Assembly (NCBI GenBank): GCA_052298855.1
Contig: DAVZXP010000002.1
Span: 201,315 to 265,314 of the forward strand
Direction: 5' to 3'
Source: Fimenecus sp052298855
Lineage (GTDB): Bacteria > Bacillota > Clostridia > Oscillospirales > Acutalibacteraceae
DNA length: 64,000 nt
Positions 49,492 to 58,410 of this stretch are shown piece after piece. The notes under the pieces were generated by a model. It made no database searches. It saw only the letters and a program-made list of their open reading frames with translations, and had not been told where the DNA came from. The position numbers and the translations under genes were made by a program. Position 1 is the stretch's first letter. Each line of letters starts with the position of its first letter.

Positions 49492-52056
49492 ATGGCAACC
49501 GCAAAGAACGGTAAGAACACAAAGAAAAATGCGCCTAAACCACGCACACAAAAAACTCAATCAAAATCACAAAAAAGCGATAACGGAAAGCAGCCGCAGG
49601 ATAACGCTTCAAAAAGACAGCTTTATGCAATAGTGCTGTTTTGCGTTTCGTTGCTTTTGATATGCCTTGTATTCATAAAGGGAGAAAGTCTTTGGGGGTT
49701 CTGCCGAGAAATGATGTTCGGTCTTTTCGGCTTTACATCATTTATCTGGCCGATAATACTAATTTATATCGCTATTATGGCAACGCTTAACAAAATTGAC
49801 TCAAAGGTCGGTTATAAGGTTGCCGAGGCGGCATTGCTGACGGTTTTAATAAGCAGTGCCATACATATTTTCACATTCAAAGGCGATGAGGTTGACTATT
49901 TCGTAGATATAGCCGACGCTTATAATTATTTCAGAATTGACGGCAGCGTATTCGGAAGCGGTGCGGTAGGCGCTATTCTCGGCGGTGCGATTTTGCTCAT
50001 TACAGGCAGTTCAAAAGTACCGTCTGCCGCAATAATACTTGTACTTATTTTCCTTGCTGTTATGCTTGTTACGGGAACAACTCTTATCAAGCTTATTAAC
50101 GGTATTGTTAATCCTGCAAAGAAAATCGGCAAAATGACAAACGAAAGAGTTCACGAAAAATTCAATTCCGACAGCGAGGATGATAGCGAAAATGAAGAAT
50201 CGGAAAACGATGATGTTATAAGTTACGAGGAAGCACAGAAAAAGCGTAAGGCAAAAAAGCAAATCGATTTTGTTTTGCCGGCTGAAGAAGCTCCCGAAGA
50301 AATACCGCAGGCGGTTGAACCTCTTAATTCAAAACCTGTTCAGCTTGATGATATAATTAAAAATATGAATTCGGGAAACACAGAAGCAAAAAAAACCGAT
50401 GCTTTGAAGTCTGCGCCCGAAAAGACGGCTGAAATCAAGGCAAACGATATTCCTCTCGGTACGGATAAGAAAAGTGATGAGAACGTCGATAAATCTGAAG
50501 ATAACTATATTTTGCCGACTCTTGATTGCCTTGCACAGCCAAAGGTCGGAAATTCCGCTAATTATGAAGAGGAGCTTAAAAATAACGCAACAAAGCTTGT
50601 TGATACTCTTAAAAGCTTCGGCGTTGAAACAAGAGTTGTTGATATAAGCAGAGGACCGTCTGTTACACGATATGAAATTCAGCCTGCGGCAGGCGTTAAA
50701 ATCAGCCGTATAACAAGCCTTTCCGACGATATTGCGCTTAATCTTGCCGCTTCGGGCGTAAGAATTGAAGCACCCATTCCGAATAAAGCGGCTGTCGGAA
50801 TTGAAATCCCGAACAAGAACAGGGCAATGGTTTCTTTGCGCGAGCTTGTCGATACCGACCTTTATAAGAAATCGGTTGCAAAATCAAAATTGAGCGTTGC
50901 ACTCGGCAAGGATATTGCAGGTAACTGTATGTATGCCGACCTTGCAAAGATGCCGCACTTGCTTGTTGCAGGTACTACGGGTTCAGGTAAATCCGTATGT
51001 ATGAACTCGATGATTGTATCAATTCTTTACAACGCAAAGCCTGATGAGGTTAAGCTTCTTATGATTGACCCGAAGCAGGTTGAGTTTACTGTTTATAACG
51101 GAATTCCTCATCTTATTGTTCCCGTTGTTTCCGATCCGAGAAAGGCGGCAGGCGCTCTTGCTTGGGCGGTTACAGAGATGCTTCAAAGATATAAAATGTT
51201 CTCGGAAAATAATGTGCGTGACATCGAGGGCTACAACAGCATTTGTCAAAGCATAGGCAGAGATAAATTGCCGCAAATCGTTATTTTCATCGATGAGCTT
51301 TCCGACCTTATGATGGCTTCTCCGCACGAAGTAGAGGACTCGATTTGCCGTCTTGCGCAGATGGCTCGTGCGGCAGGTATGCACCTTGTTATTGCAACAC
51401 AGAGGCCCTCTGTTGACGTTATCACAGGTCTTATCAAGGCTAATATTCCGTCAAGACTTACACTTAAAACGTCATCACAAATCGACTCAAGAACAATTAT
51501 TGACTCCGCAGGTGCAGAAAAGCTCCTCGGCAACGGCGATATGCTGTTCTATCCTGTAGGTATTGCAAAGCCGTTGAGAATTCAAGGATGTTTCCTTTCC
51601 GATAAAGAGGTTGAAAATGTTGTTGACTTTATAAAATCACAACAGCAGTCAGAATACAGCGACGATGTTATGCAAGAAATTGAGCGTCAGGCGGCTCTTG
51701 ATAAGAAAAAGAACGGCGGCACGGCGGGACAGGATTCCGACGGCGAGTCCGAAGCAGATGAAATGCTTCCTAAAGCAATCGAAGTGGTCGTTGAAAATCA
51801 GGTTGCGTCAACAACCTTGCTGCAGAAGAAGCTGAAGCTCGGATATGCGAGAGCGTCAAGAATAATCGACGACCTTGAAGAAAGGGGAATTATCGGACCG
51901 TTTGAGGGCAGTAAGCCTCGTAAGGTGCTTATTTCAAAGCAGCAATGGTACGAGATGAACGCTCTTGCACAAGGCGGTGCATCAGAGGCTACCGACGCTA
52001 CCGACATTCTTTCGGTGGATGATGAAATTTCTCCGATTGATACGGATGAGGCATAA
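49492..52056 (+). CDS. ftsK: DNA translocase FtsK/SpoIIIE
   Basis: The protein (854 residues) has a basic N-terminal tail, four membrane segments (about 50-200), an acidic linker, and the motor domain: FGVETRVVDISRGPSVTRYEIQP, Walker A LLVAGTTGSGKSVCMNSM, Walker B IVIFIDELSDLMM, and the RecA core AIATQRPSVDVITGLIK-type segment. The C-terminal winged helix (gamma domain, SRIIDDLEERGIIGPFEGSKPRKVL) reads DNA polarity. It pumps chromosomal DNA through the septum in division or sporulation. GGAGGAAG precedes the ATG at 49492. The next gene begins one base after its stop. Confidence 0.95.
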   Translation: MATAKNGKNTKKNAPKPRTQKTQSKSQKSDNGKQPQDNASKRQLYAIVLFCVSLLLICLVFIKGESLWGFCREMMFGLFGFTSFIWPIILIYIAIMATLNKIDSKVGYKVAEAALLTVLISSAIHIFTFKGDEVDYFVDIADAYNYFRIDGSVFGSGAVGAILGGAILLITGSSKVPSAAIILVLIFLAVMLVTGTTLIKLINGIVNPAKKIGKMTNERVHEKFNSDSEDDSENEESENDDVISYEEAQKKRKAKKQIDFVLPAEEAPEEIPQAVEPLNSKPVQLDDIIKNMNSGNTEAKKTDALKSAPEKTAEIKANDIPLGTDKKSDENVDKSEDNYILPTLDCLAQPKVGNSANYEEELKNNATKLVDTLKSFGVETRVVDISRGPSVTRYEIQPAAGVKISRITSLSDDIALNLAASGVRIEAPIPNKAAVGIEIPNKNRAMVSLRELVDTDLYKKSVAKSKLSVALGKDIAGNCMYADLAKMPHLLVAGTTGSGKSVCMNSMIVSILYNAKPDEVKLLMIDPKQVEFTVYNGIPHLIVPVVSDPRKAAGALAWAVTEMLQRYKMFSENNVRDIEGYNSICQSIGRDKLPQIVIFIDELSDLMMASPHEVEDSICRLAQMARAAGMHLVIATQRPSVDVITGLIKANIPSRLTLKTSSQIDSRTIIDSAGAEKLLGNGDMLFYPVGIAKPLRIQGCFLSDKEVENVVDFIKSQQQSEYSDDVMQEIERQAALDKKKNGGTAGQDSDGESEADEMLPKAIEVVVENQVASTTLLQKKLKLGYARASRIIDDLEERGIIGPFEGSKPRKVLISKQQWYEMNALAQGGASEATDATDILSVDDEISPIDTDEA

Positions 52057-52057
52057 T

Positions 52058-52993
52058 ATGGCAAAGAAAAGGCGCACACGCTCATATAATAAAAAGTCTG
52101 TAATAAAATCAGCAGTATTTACTGCTTTTATGATTGTTTGTATCTTGGTTGCAGTTTTGCCAAATGCGCCTACTTGGGGAGACATTTCTAAATGGACTAA
52201 GGTAAATTCCGGCGTTGTTGAAAAAGAGGGTAATTTCTATGTTCATTTTATAGATGTCGGGCAGGCTGATTGTATATTGATGACCTGTGGCGATAAAGCA
52301 ATTATGATTGACGCAGGCGAAACAGACTCATATAAAACTATTGCTTCGTATCTTGAAATAAACAATGTTAAGAAGCTTGACTATTTAATTCTTACTCATG
52401 CTCACGCCGACCATATAGGAAGTGCGGACGATATAATCAACAATTACGAGGTTGAAAATGTTATTATGACTCGTCTGACAGAGGAAAATACGCCAACCTC
52501 GGACGTCTATTCAAATCTCTTGGATGCTCTTGCAAGCTCAAAGGCTAAGGTTTATGCCGCAAAAGCAGGGGATACCTATAATCTTGATGATATCAGATTT
52601 GATATTTTAGGGCCTGTAAAGGATTATAAGGAGCTGAACAATACTTCGGTTGTTGTTAAGGTAACGTACGGTAACACAAAATTCTTATTTCAAGGCGATG
52701 CGGAGGCAAAGGCTGAAAAGGATATACTTTCGGCAGGATATGACGTTTCGGCTGATGTTATAAAGCTCGGGCACCACGGCAGCAGAACATCAACGGATCT
52801 TGATTATCTTCGTGCGGTAAATCCGCAAGCGGCTGTGATTTCTTGCGGCTTAAACAATTCCTATAAGCATCCCAATCCCGAAACAATAGCAAAATTGGAG
52901 AGTATGTCAATTCCGTATTACAGAACCGATGTTCGTGGTAATATTGTTATCGAATGTGACGGGAATAATTTTTCTTTTAATTGCGAGAGGTAA
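52058..52993 (+). CDS. ComEC/Rec2-like metallo-beta-lactamase-fold protein, membrane-anchored
   Basis: The protein (311 residues) has an N-terminal membrane anchor (SAVFTAFMIVCILVAVLP), then a metallo-beta-lactamase domain: FIDVGQADCILM, MIDAGETDS, the metal motif THAHADHIG, FQGDAEAKAEKD and KLGHHGSRTSTD. It resembles the C-terminal hydrolase domain of ComEC without the channel part. Such free-standing proteins are common in clostridia; a nuclease activity is inferred. Translation is coupled to ftsK (1-base gap) and a DUF3006 gene follows 5 bases later. Confidence 0.88.
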   Translation: MAKKRRTRSYNKKSVIKSAVFTAFMIVCILVAVLPNAPTWGDISKWTKVNSGVVEKEGNFYVHFIDVGQADCILMTCGDKAIMIDAGETDSYKTIASYLEINNVKKLDYLILTHAHADHIGSADDIINNYEVENVIMTRLTEENTPTSDVYSNLLDALASSKAKVYAAKAGDTYNLDDIRFDILGPVKDYKELNNTSVVVKVTYGNTKFLFQGDAEAKAEKDILSAGYDVSADVIKLGHHGSRTSTDLDYLRAVNPQAAVISCGLNNSYKHPNPETIAKLESMSIPYYRTDVRGNIVIECDGNNFSFNCER

Positions 52994-52998
52994 AGCAT

Positions 52999-53217
52999 AT
53001 GGAGCTTTTTTCTGTTGACAGAATAGAGGAGAATATTGTTGTTCTTATAAAAGACGGTAAAGCGGTTAATTATCCTTTGAACGATTTTGATTTTTCCGTA
53101 AAAGAGGGTATGCTGCTTTCAAGGGACTCAGACGGTAAATTCCGCTATGAAAAAGAGGAAACCGAAAGGGTGAAAAACGAGCTTTTTAAGAAACAAAATG
53201 ATTTGTTCTGCAATTAA
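52999..53217 (+). CDS. DUF3006 protein
   Basis: This 72-residue protein has the DUF3006 pattern FSVDRIEENIVVLIKDGKAVNYPLNDF and LLSRDSDGKFRYEKEETE. AGAGGT precedes the ATG at 52999. Proteins of this family often sit directly after ComEC-like hydrolase genes, as here. The function is unknown. Confidence 0.83.
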   Translation: MELFSVDRIEENIVVLIKDGKAVNYPLNDFDFSVKEGMLLSRDSDGKFRYEKEETERVKNELFKKQNDLFCN

Positions 53218-53239
53218 ATAAAAAATATTAAAAAAACAC

Positions 53240-53268
53240 TTGAAAATCTTGCTTTTGAGTGGTATAAT
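53240..53268 (+). promoter_or_regulatory. promoter of rpsB-tsf
   Basis: TTGAAA (53240-53245), 17-bp spacer, exact TATAAT (53263-53268). Confidence 0.75.
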
Positions 53269-53282
53269 GCTTTAGCAATTCG

Positions 53283-53343
53283 CACACACGGGGATTGCCG
53301 TAAAATTGCATATTATATGTCTTACGGTAAGTTGAACTGTGTG
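53283..53343 (+). promoter_or_regulatory. structured 5' leader of rpsB
   Basis: An outer stem CACACA (53283-53288) with TGTGTG (53338-53343) encloses a second stem TTGCCGTAA (53295-53303) with TTACGGTAA (53322-53330, one G-U pair). The leader runs from about 53275 to the ribosome site. A compact leader before rpsB is a good candidate for autoregulation by ribosomal protein S2. Confidence 0.55.
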
Positions 53344-53369
53344 GAGGATAAAATAAGGAGGACAAAATA

Positions 53370-54113
53370 ATGTCAGTAGTATCAATGAAACAGCTGCTTG
53401 AAGCAGGTGTGCACTTCGGTCACCAGACCAGAAGATGGAACCCGAAAATGGCTGAGTACATTTTCACAGAAAGAAACGGAATTTACATCATCGACCTTCA
53501 GAAGACAGTTAAAAAGTTGGAAGAAGCTTACATGGTAGTTCGTGACATCGCTGCCGAGGGCGACGAAATTCTTTTCGTCGGCACAAAGAAGCAGGCTCAG
53601 GATTCCGTTAAGGAAGAAGCTATCCGTTGCGGTATGCCTTACGTAAACGCTCGTTGGCTCGGCGGTATGCTTACAAACTTCAACACAATTAAGAAGAGAA
53701 TTAAGAGACTTGCTCAGCTTAAGGCTATGCAGGAGGACGGAACATTTGATATGCTTCCGAAGAAAGAAGCTGCTAAGCTTGAGCTTGAGATAGAGAAGCT
53801 TGAAAGATTCTTGGGCGGTATCACAGAAATGAAGAAGCAGCCCGCTGCTATGTTCATTGTTGACCCCAGAAAAGAAAGAATTGCAGTTGCTGAAGCTAAG
53901 AAGCTCGGTATTCCGATTATCGCTATCGTTGACACAAACTGCGATCCCGATGAAATCGATCATGTTATCCCCGGTAACGACGACGCTATCCGTGCAGTAA
54001 AGCTTATTGCTGGCGCTATGGCTGACGCAGTTATCGAAGGCAGACAGGGTATGGCAGGTGCAGCTGCACAGGACGATGCAGAAGCTGAAGCTACTGAAGA
54101 AGCTGCTGAATAA
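53370..54113 (+). CDS. rpsB: 30S ribosomal protein S2
   Basis: S2 (247 residues, normal length) has the family segments LLEAGVHFGHQTRRWNPKM, FVGTKKQAQDSVKEEA, RWLGGMLTNFNTIKKRIKRL and IAIVDTNCDPDEIDHVIPGNDDAIRA. The alanine- and glutamate-rich end (AAQDDAEAEATEEAAE) is common in Clostridia. AAGGAGG precedes the ATG. It is followed by tsf, the usual pair. Codon use is strongly biased, as expected for a highly expressed gene. Confidence 0.98.
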   Translation: MSVVSMKQLLEAGVHFGHQTRRWNPKMAEYIFTERNGIYIIDLQKTVKKLEEAYMVVRDIAAEGDEILFVGTKKQAQDSVKEEAIRCGMPYVNARWLGGMLTNFNTIKKRIKRLAQLKAMQEDGTFDMLPKKEAAKLELEIEKLERFLGGITEMKKQPAAMFIVDPRKERIAVAEAKKLGIPIIAIVDTNCDPDEIDHVIPGNDDAIRAVKLIAGAMADAVIEGRQGMAGAAAQDDAEAEATEEAAE

Positions 54114-54122
54114 TTGACTTTA

Positions 54123-54153
54123 AGTGCCCGTGCATAATGTTTGTGCGGGCATT
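54123..54153 (+). promoter_or_regulatory. intercistronic stem-loop between rpsB and tsf
   Basis: TGCCCGTGCA pairs with TGTGCGGGCA over 10 bp (two G-U pairs). Only AAAT follows, so it is not a standard terminator; it may be an attenuator or mRNA-stability stem that sets the S2 to EF-Ts ratio. Confidence 0.5.
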
Positions 54154-54174
54154 AAATAAACGGAGGTAAATATT

Positions 54175-55278
54175 ATGGCATTTACAGCAAAAGACGTTGT
54201 TGCTCTTCGTGAGAAGACAGGCGTAGGTATGATGGATTGTAAAAAGGCTCTTGTTGAAACCGATGGTGATATCGATAAGGCTATTGAAATTTTGAGAGAA
54301 AAGGGACTTGCTTCTGCTGCTAAAAAGGCAAGCAGAGTTGCTGCTGAGGGCGTTATCGCTTCTTACAACGACGGCAAAGCAGGTGCTCTTGTTGAAATCA
54401 ACTGTGAGACAGACTTCGTTGCTAAGGGCGAGCCCTTCGTAAACCTTGCAAACGCTGTTGCAAAGACAGTTGTTACAGCTAACCCCGCAGATGTTGATGC
54501 TCTTCTTGCAACAAAGGTTGCTGACGGCGACAATACAGTTGAGGAAGCTGTTCAGGAGGTATTCCTTGCACTTCGTGAGAATATGAAGGTTCGTAGATTT
54601 GCTCGTATGGACGGTCACGTTGTAACATACATTCACGGTAACGGTACTGTTGGCGTTATGGTTGCTTTTGATACAGATGACGCTACTGCTGCTAAGCCCG
54701 AATTCAACGAGATGGGCAAGAATGTTGCAATGCAGGTTGCAGCGATGAGCCCCGAGTATTTGAGCAAGGATGATATTTCTGCTGACGAGCTTGAGAAGAT
54801 GAAGACAATCGTTGTTGAGAGCGCTCTTAACACACCTGCTTCATTGCCGATTCCGATTCTCAACAGCATCATCGAAGAAGCTATTTCCGAGAAGAAGTGG
54901 AGCGATGAGGATATCGAGATTTACAACGGTCTTGATAACAAGCAGAGAAAGAACTTCACAAACTTCATTTCAAAAGAAGCTTATGCTACACTTGCTGAAA
55001 TCGCAGTTTCTCACAAGGCTGAAATCGCTGAAAACAAGATTTTCGCAGGTCTTGTTCAGGGTCGTATTTCAAAGCAGATTAAGGAAATCTGCCTTTCAGA
55101 GCAGCCGTTCGTTCGTTCTGACCTCTTTGACGGTTCTGTTAGCGGTTATGTTAGCTCTGTTGCAAAGGCTCTCGGTGCAGAGATTAAAATCAATTCGTTC
55201 GTTCGTCTTGCTAAGGGCGAGGGAATTGAAAAGAAGCAGGAGAACTTTGCTGACGAAATCGCAAGCATGGTTAAATAA
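54175..55278 (+). CDS. tsf: elongation factor Ts
   Basis: EF-Ts (367 residues) recycles EF-Tu from GDP to GTP form. The N-terminal UBA-like module (VVALREKTGVGMMDCKKALVE, ILREKGLASAAKKASRVAAEG) and the core EINCETDFVAKGEPF with the TDFV motif are clear, and VAMQVAAMSPEYL marks the second subdomain. It is about 60 residues longer than many homologues; the extra length lies in the middle and C-terminal part. CGGAGG precedes the ATG. It is cotranscribed with rpsB and closed by a terminator. Confidence 0.96.
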   Translation: MAFTAKDVVALREKTGVGMMDCKKALVETDGDIDKAIEILREKGLASAAKKASRVAAEGVIASYNDGKAGALVEINCETDFVAKGEPFVNLANAVAKTVVTANPADVDALLATKVADGDNTVEEAVQEVFLALRENMKVRRFARMDGHVVTYIHGNGTVGVMVAFDTDDATAAKPEFNEMGKNVAMQVAAMSPEYLSKDDISADELEKMKTIVVESALNTPASLPIPILNSIIEEAISEKKWSDEDIEIYNGLDNKQRKNFTNFISKEAYATLAEIAVSHKAEIAENKIFAGLVQGRISKQIKEICLSEQPFVRSDLFDGSVSGYVSSVAKALGAEIKINSFVRLAKGEGIEKKQENFADEIASMVK

Positions 55279-55301
55279 TCAATCTTTTGTGGTTATAAAC
55301 A

Positions 55302-55337
55302 GGGGAGATGTTCTAAGGACATCTCCCTTTACTTTTT
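55302..55337 (+). terminator. terminator of rpsB-tsf
   Basis: GGGAGATGT, a 7-nt loop and ACATCTCCC, followed by TTTACTTTTTT. Confidence 0.85.
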
Positions 55338-55385
55338 TATATATGTGTGATAAAATTATTCGGATAAGAAAGCAGGTGATTTTTA

Positions 55386-56405
55386 GTGATAGGAATGAAT
55401 ATCGGTGTTGATTTCGGCTCATCTTCGACAATTATGGTTGTTGACGGTAAAGGCATTGTACTTGACGAGCCTACGGTTATCGCTGTTGACTCCGAAACTA
55501 AATATCCCATTGCTTTTGGGAACAGCGCTTATACGATTGAGGGCAGAACCGATGATAATATTGAGGTTATTCATCCTGTTGTAAACGGTGTAATCTCAAA
55601 CTACACTATGGCGCAGAAGCTTTTAGGTCATTATCTGCTTAAAATTTGCGGCAACAGGGTTTTGAAGCCGAATGTTATAATTGCAGTTCCGAGTGCCTGC
55701 ACAAACCTTGACAAAAGAACCTTTATCGATATTGTTACCTCCGCAGGCGCAGGCAGGGTGTGCTTTGTTGAGGAGTCGCTCGCATCTGCAATCGGTATTG
55801 GATTCCAAAAAGATGCTCTTTCGGGTAGATTGCTTGTAAATATGGGCGGCGGTGAGGTTGACGTGTCTGTTGTAACAATGGGCAGTATTGCAGTTGCCGA
55901 TACTGTTAAAGTCGGCGGACTTTCGATTGACGCCGCAATACAAAAGCATTTGAAAAAGACTCGTGATATAACCGTCGGACCTTTGACGGCGGAGCGAATT
56001 AAAATTTGCCTCGGAAGTGCAGTGCCGAGGGAAGAAGAGCTTGCGATGATAGTATCGGGCAAGAGTGAAACGGACAATATGCCGATTTCTTTTGAGGTTA
56101 CATCAGAGGAAATTTACCCTTGCGTTCGTGAGCAGGTCGATTTGATAATGAACGGAATACGGAATGTGCTTGAAAAAACACCGCCTGAGCTCGTCGGAGA
56201 TATTTCGGATAACGGAATTGTATTGACAGGCGGTACGGCACTTCTCAACGGAATGGATAAGCTTGTAAGCACCGCTACGGGAATTGAAACGGTTGTTGCG
56301 AAAGACCCGTTATACAGCACGGCGAGCGGCGCCATGGACATAGTTAAAAATATTGACAAGCTTTCGGGTGTATATCAGTTCCATACAGTTCATCAGATAG
56401 ATTAA
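55386..56405 (+). CDS. mreB: MreB/Mbl-family rod-shape protein
   Basis: This actin-like protein (339 residues) has the phosphate-1 loop VDFGSSSTIMVVDGKGIVLDEPTVIA, the segment PVVNGVISNY, the phosphate-2 region LLVNMGGGEVDVSVVTMGSI and the adenosine loop GIVLTGGTALLNGMDKL. MreB filaments guide cell-wall synthesis along the cylinder. The start is a GTG at 55386 because AGGTGA is well placed; the ATG at 55395 would lack spacing. mreC and mreD do not follow, so it resembles a stand-alone Mbl or MreBH-like copy. Confidence 0.9.
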   Translation: MIGMNIGVDFGSSSTIMVVDGKGIVLDEPTVIAVDSETKYPIAFGNSAYTIEGRTDDNIEVIHPVVNGVISNYTMAQKLLGHYLLKICGNRVLKPNVIIAVPSACTNLDKRTFIDIVTSAGAGRVCFVEESLASAIGIGFQKDALSGRLLVNMGGGEVDVSVVTMGSIAVADTVKVGGLSIDAAIQKHLKKTRDITVGPLTAERIKICLGSAVPREEELAMIVSGKSETDNMPISFEVTSEEIYPCVREQVDLIMNGIRNVLEKTPPELVGDISDNGIVLTGGTALLNGMDKLVSTATGIETVVAKDPLYSTASGAMDIVKNIDKLSGVYQFHTVHQID

Positions 56406-56423
56406 ATATAATGTTGAACAACA

Positions 56424-56452
56424 AAAAAAGACCGTTCCAAACGGTCTTTTTT
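56424..56452. terminator. bidirectional terminator between mreB-like gene and tRNA-Leu
   Basis: AAAAAGACCGTT, a CCAA loop and AACGGTCTTTTTT. Confidence 0.85.
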
Positions 56453-56454
56453 GA

Positions 56455-56539
56455 TGGTGCACCTGACAGGAATCGAACCTGCACACCTCTCGGTATTAGA
56501 TCCTAAATCTAACGCGTCTGCCAGTTCCGCCACAGGTGC
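56455..56539 (-). tRNA. tRNA-Leu(TAG)
   Basis: On the minus strand the acceptor stem is GCACCTG/CAGGTGC, followed by discriminator A and an encoded CCA. The D-arm is GGCGGAACTGGCAGACGCG, the anticodon loop TTTAGGA gives anticodon TAG (56503-56505), a class II variable arm (ATACCGAGAGGT) is present, and the T-arm is GCAGGTTCGATTCCTGT. It is the second leucine tRNA of the window. Confidence 0.96.
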
Positions 56540-56646
56540 ATACTATATATTTTTGCGCTTGAGTATTATAACAAATATTTTATGAAATTTCAATAGACAA
56601 ATTCTTGTATTTGTTATAAAATAGGCTTATTAAAGGAGGTTGTTAT

Positions 56647-58395
56647 ATGGATAGCTTATGGACTGAAAAGGTTGACAGAAAATTGCCGTTACCGGAGTAT
56701 CCTCGCCCTCAATTTGAACGCTCTTGTTGGCAAAATCTCAACGGAGAATATGATTATTATATTTCTTCAAGAGGGGAAAAGTGGGTTTCTGATTTTTCAG
56801 GCAAAATAATCGTTCCCTTTGCGGTTGAAAGTATGCTTTCGGGGGTTGAAAAGCCTCTTAAACCGAGTGACAGACTGTGGTATCAAAGAACATTTATACT
56901 TTCCGACGCATTAAAGGGTAAAAATATACTTCTTCATTTTGAAGCGGTAGATTGGCAATGCAAGGTCTATATCAATAAGCAGCTCGTTGGCACTCATACG
57001 GGTGGCTATTGCGGCTTTTCGTTTGATATAACCCAATATCTCCTTGAAGGCGAAAACACGCTTACTGTTTGTGTATATGACCCTACAGAATCGGGTTGGC
57101 AACAAAGAGGTAAGCAAGACAATCACCCGCACGGCTTTTGGTACACGGCTACCTCGGGCATTTGGCAGACGGTTTGGCTTGAGGGCGTAAATGAGTGTCA
57201 TATTGAAAAAATTAGGACAACTCCCGATATTGATAGAGGAATAATAAATATTAAATCAAATGTCTCAAACGACGAAATAACAACGCTTTCCTTAACTGTG
57301 TTTGATGATGGCGACGAAATTGTTTGTAAGGATATTTCACTTGACGAGGATGTTGAAATTCCGAGCTTTAAGCTGTGGGCTCCCGAAGAACCGAAGCTTT
57401 ACTATTTCACGCTTGAAATTAAGAAAGACGGCAAGATTCTTGACAGCGTTAAGAGTTATTTCGGTATGAGAAAGTATAGCTTTGGCACGGATAAATTCGG
57501 CATTTTAAGGCTGTTTCTCAATAACGAGCCGTATTTTCAGCGTGGACTTCTCGATCAGGGCTATTGGCCCGACGGAGGTCTGACTCCGCCTTGCGATGAG
57601 GCAATGATATTTGATATTAAAGAAATGAAGCGTCTCGGATTTAATATGCTGAGAAAGCACATAAAAATTGAGACGATGCGTTGGTATTATCACTGCGACA
57701 GACTTGGAATGATAGTTTGGCAGGATATGATGAGCGGCGGTGCATACATAGGCGATTTATATGCCGGTGTGCTGCCTAATCTCGGAATAAAGGTCAAGGA
57801 CGACAATTACAAAATATTCAACAGAGAAGAGAAGAAGGCAAGAGATGATTTTAAGCGTGAGCTTGGCGAAATGATAGAACAGCTTTACAATGTTGTTTCA
57901 ATTTACTGCTGGGTTCCGTTTAACGAGGGTTGGGGACAGTTTGACGCTCTCAAAATATGCAATTATGTAAAATCTCTTGATTCTACAAGGCTTGTTGACC
58001 ACGCAAGCGGCTGGTACGATCAAGGCGGCGGCGATATTCAGAGTATGCACAAGTACGTGCTGCCCGTCAAAATGCCGAAGCTTGACAAAGAACGTGCTTT
58101 TGTAATTACCGAGTTCGGTGGATATCAAAACAGAGTAGATAAACATACTTGGTCTGAAAATAAGACCTTTGGCTTATATCTGAAATTTAAGAATAAGAGC
58201 ACACTTACAAATGCATATAAAAAGCTTTATGAAAGGCAGATAATACCGCTTATCGATAAGGGACTTTGCGGAACGATTTATACACAGGTATCGGATGTCG
58301 AGAATGAATATAACGGCATCTACACCTATGACCGTAAGGTGCTTAAAATCGAAGAGGATGTTATCAAAGAAATAAACAATTCGCTCAAATTTTAA
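56647..58395 (+). CDS. glycoside hydrolase family 2 enzyme (beta-galactosidase/glucuronidase type)
   Basis: The enzyme (582 residues) has the GH2 sugar-binding domain (about 20-180, RSCWQNLNGEYDYYI, VPFAVESMLSG, LWYQRTF), a short Ig-like domain (about 185-275), and the catalytic barrel. The acid/base E427 is in WVPFNEGWGQ and the nucleophile E489 in ITEFGGY. It is shorter than LacZ and has no signal peptide, so it is cytoplasmic. The sugar specificity is not clear. AAAGGAGG precedes the ATG; a WYL regulator gene follows 15 bases later. Confidence 0.9.
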   Translation: MDSLWTEKVDRKLPLPEYPRPQFERSCWQNLNGEYDYYISSRGEKWVSDFSGKIIVPFAVESMLSGVEKPLKPSDRLWYQRTFILSDALKGKNILLHFEAVDWQCKVYINKQLVGTHTGGYCGFSFDITQYLLEGENTLTVCVYDPTESGWQQRGKQDNHPHGFWYTATSGIWQTVWLEGVNECHIEKIRTTPDIDRGIINIKSNVSNDEITTLSLTVFDDGDEIVCKDISLDEDVEIPSFKLWAPEEPKLYYFTLEIKKDGKILDSVKSYFGMRKYSFGTDKFGILRLFLNNEPYFQRGLLDQGYWPDGGLTPPCDEAMIFDIKEMKRLGFNMLRKHIKIETMRWYYHCDRLGMIVWQDMMSGGAYIGDLYAGVLPNLGIKVKDDNYKIFNREEKKARDDFKRELGEMIEQLYNVVSIYCWVPFNEGWGQFDALKICNYVKSLDSTRLVDHASGWYDQGGGDIQSMHKYVLPVKMPKLDKERAFVITEFGGYQNRVDKHTWSENKTFGLYLKFKNKSTLTNAYKKLYERQIIPLIDKGLCGTIYTQVSDVENEYNGIYTYDRKVLKIEEDVIKEINNSLKF

Positions 58396-58410
58396 GGAAA
58401 GAAAATTACT

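Noticed and set aside
54091..54636. 181-codon minus-strand frame opposite tsf
   Set aside because: Shadow of the highly biased tsf codons; cysteine- and serine-rich translation without family resemblance.
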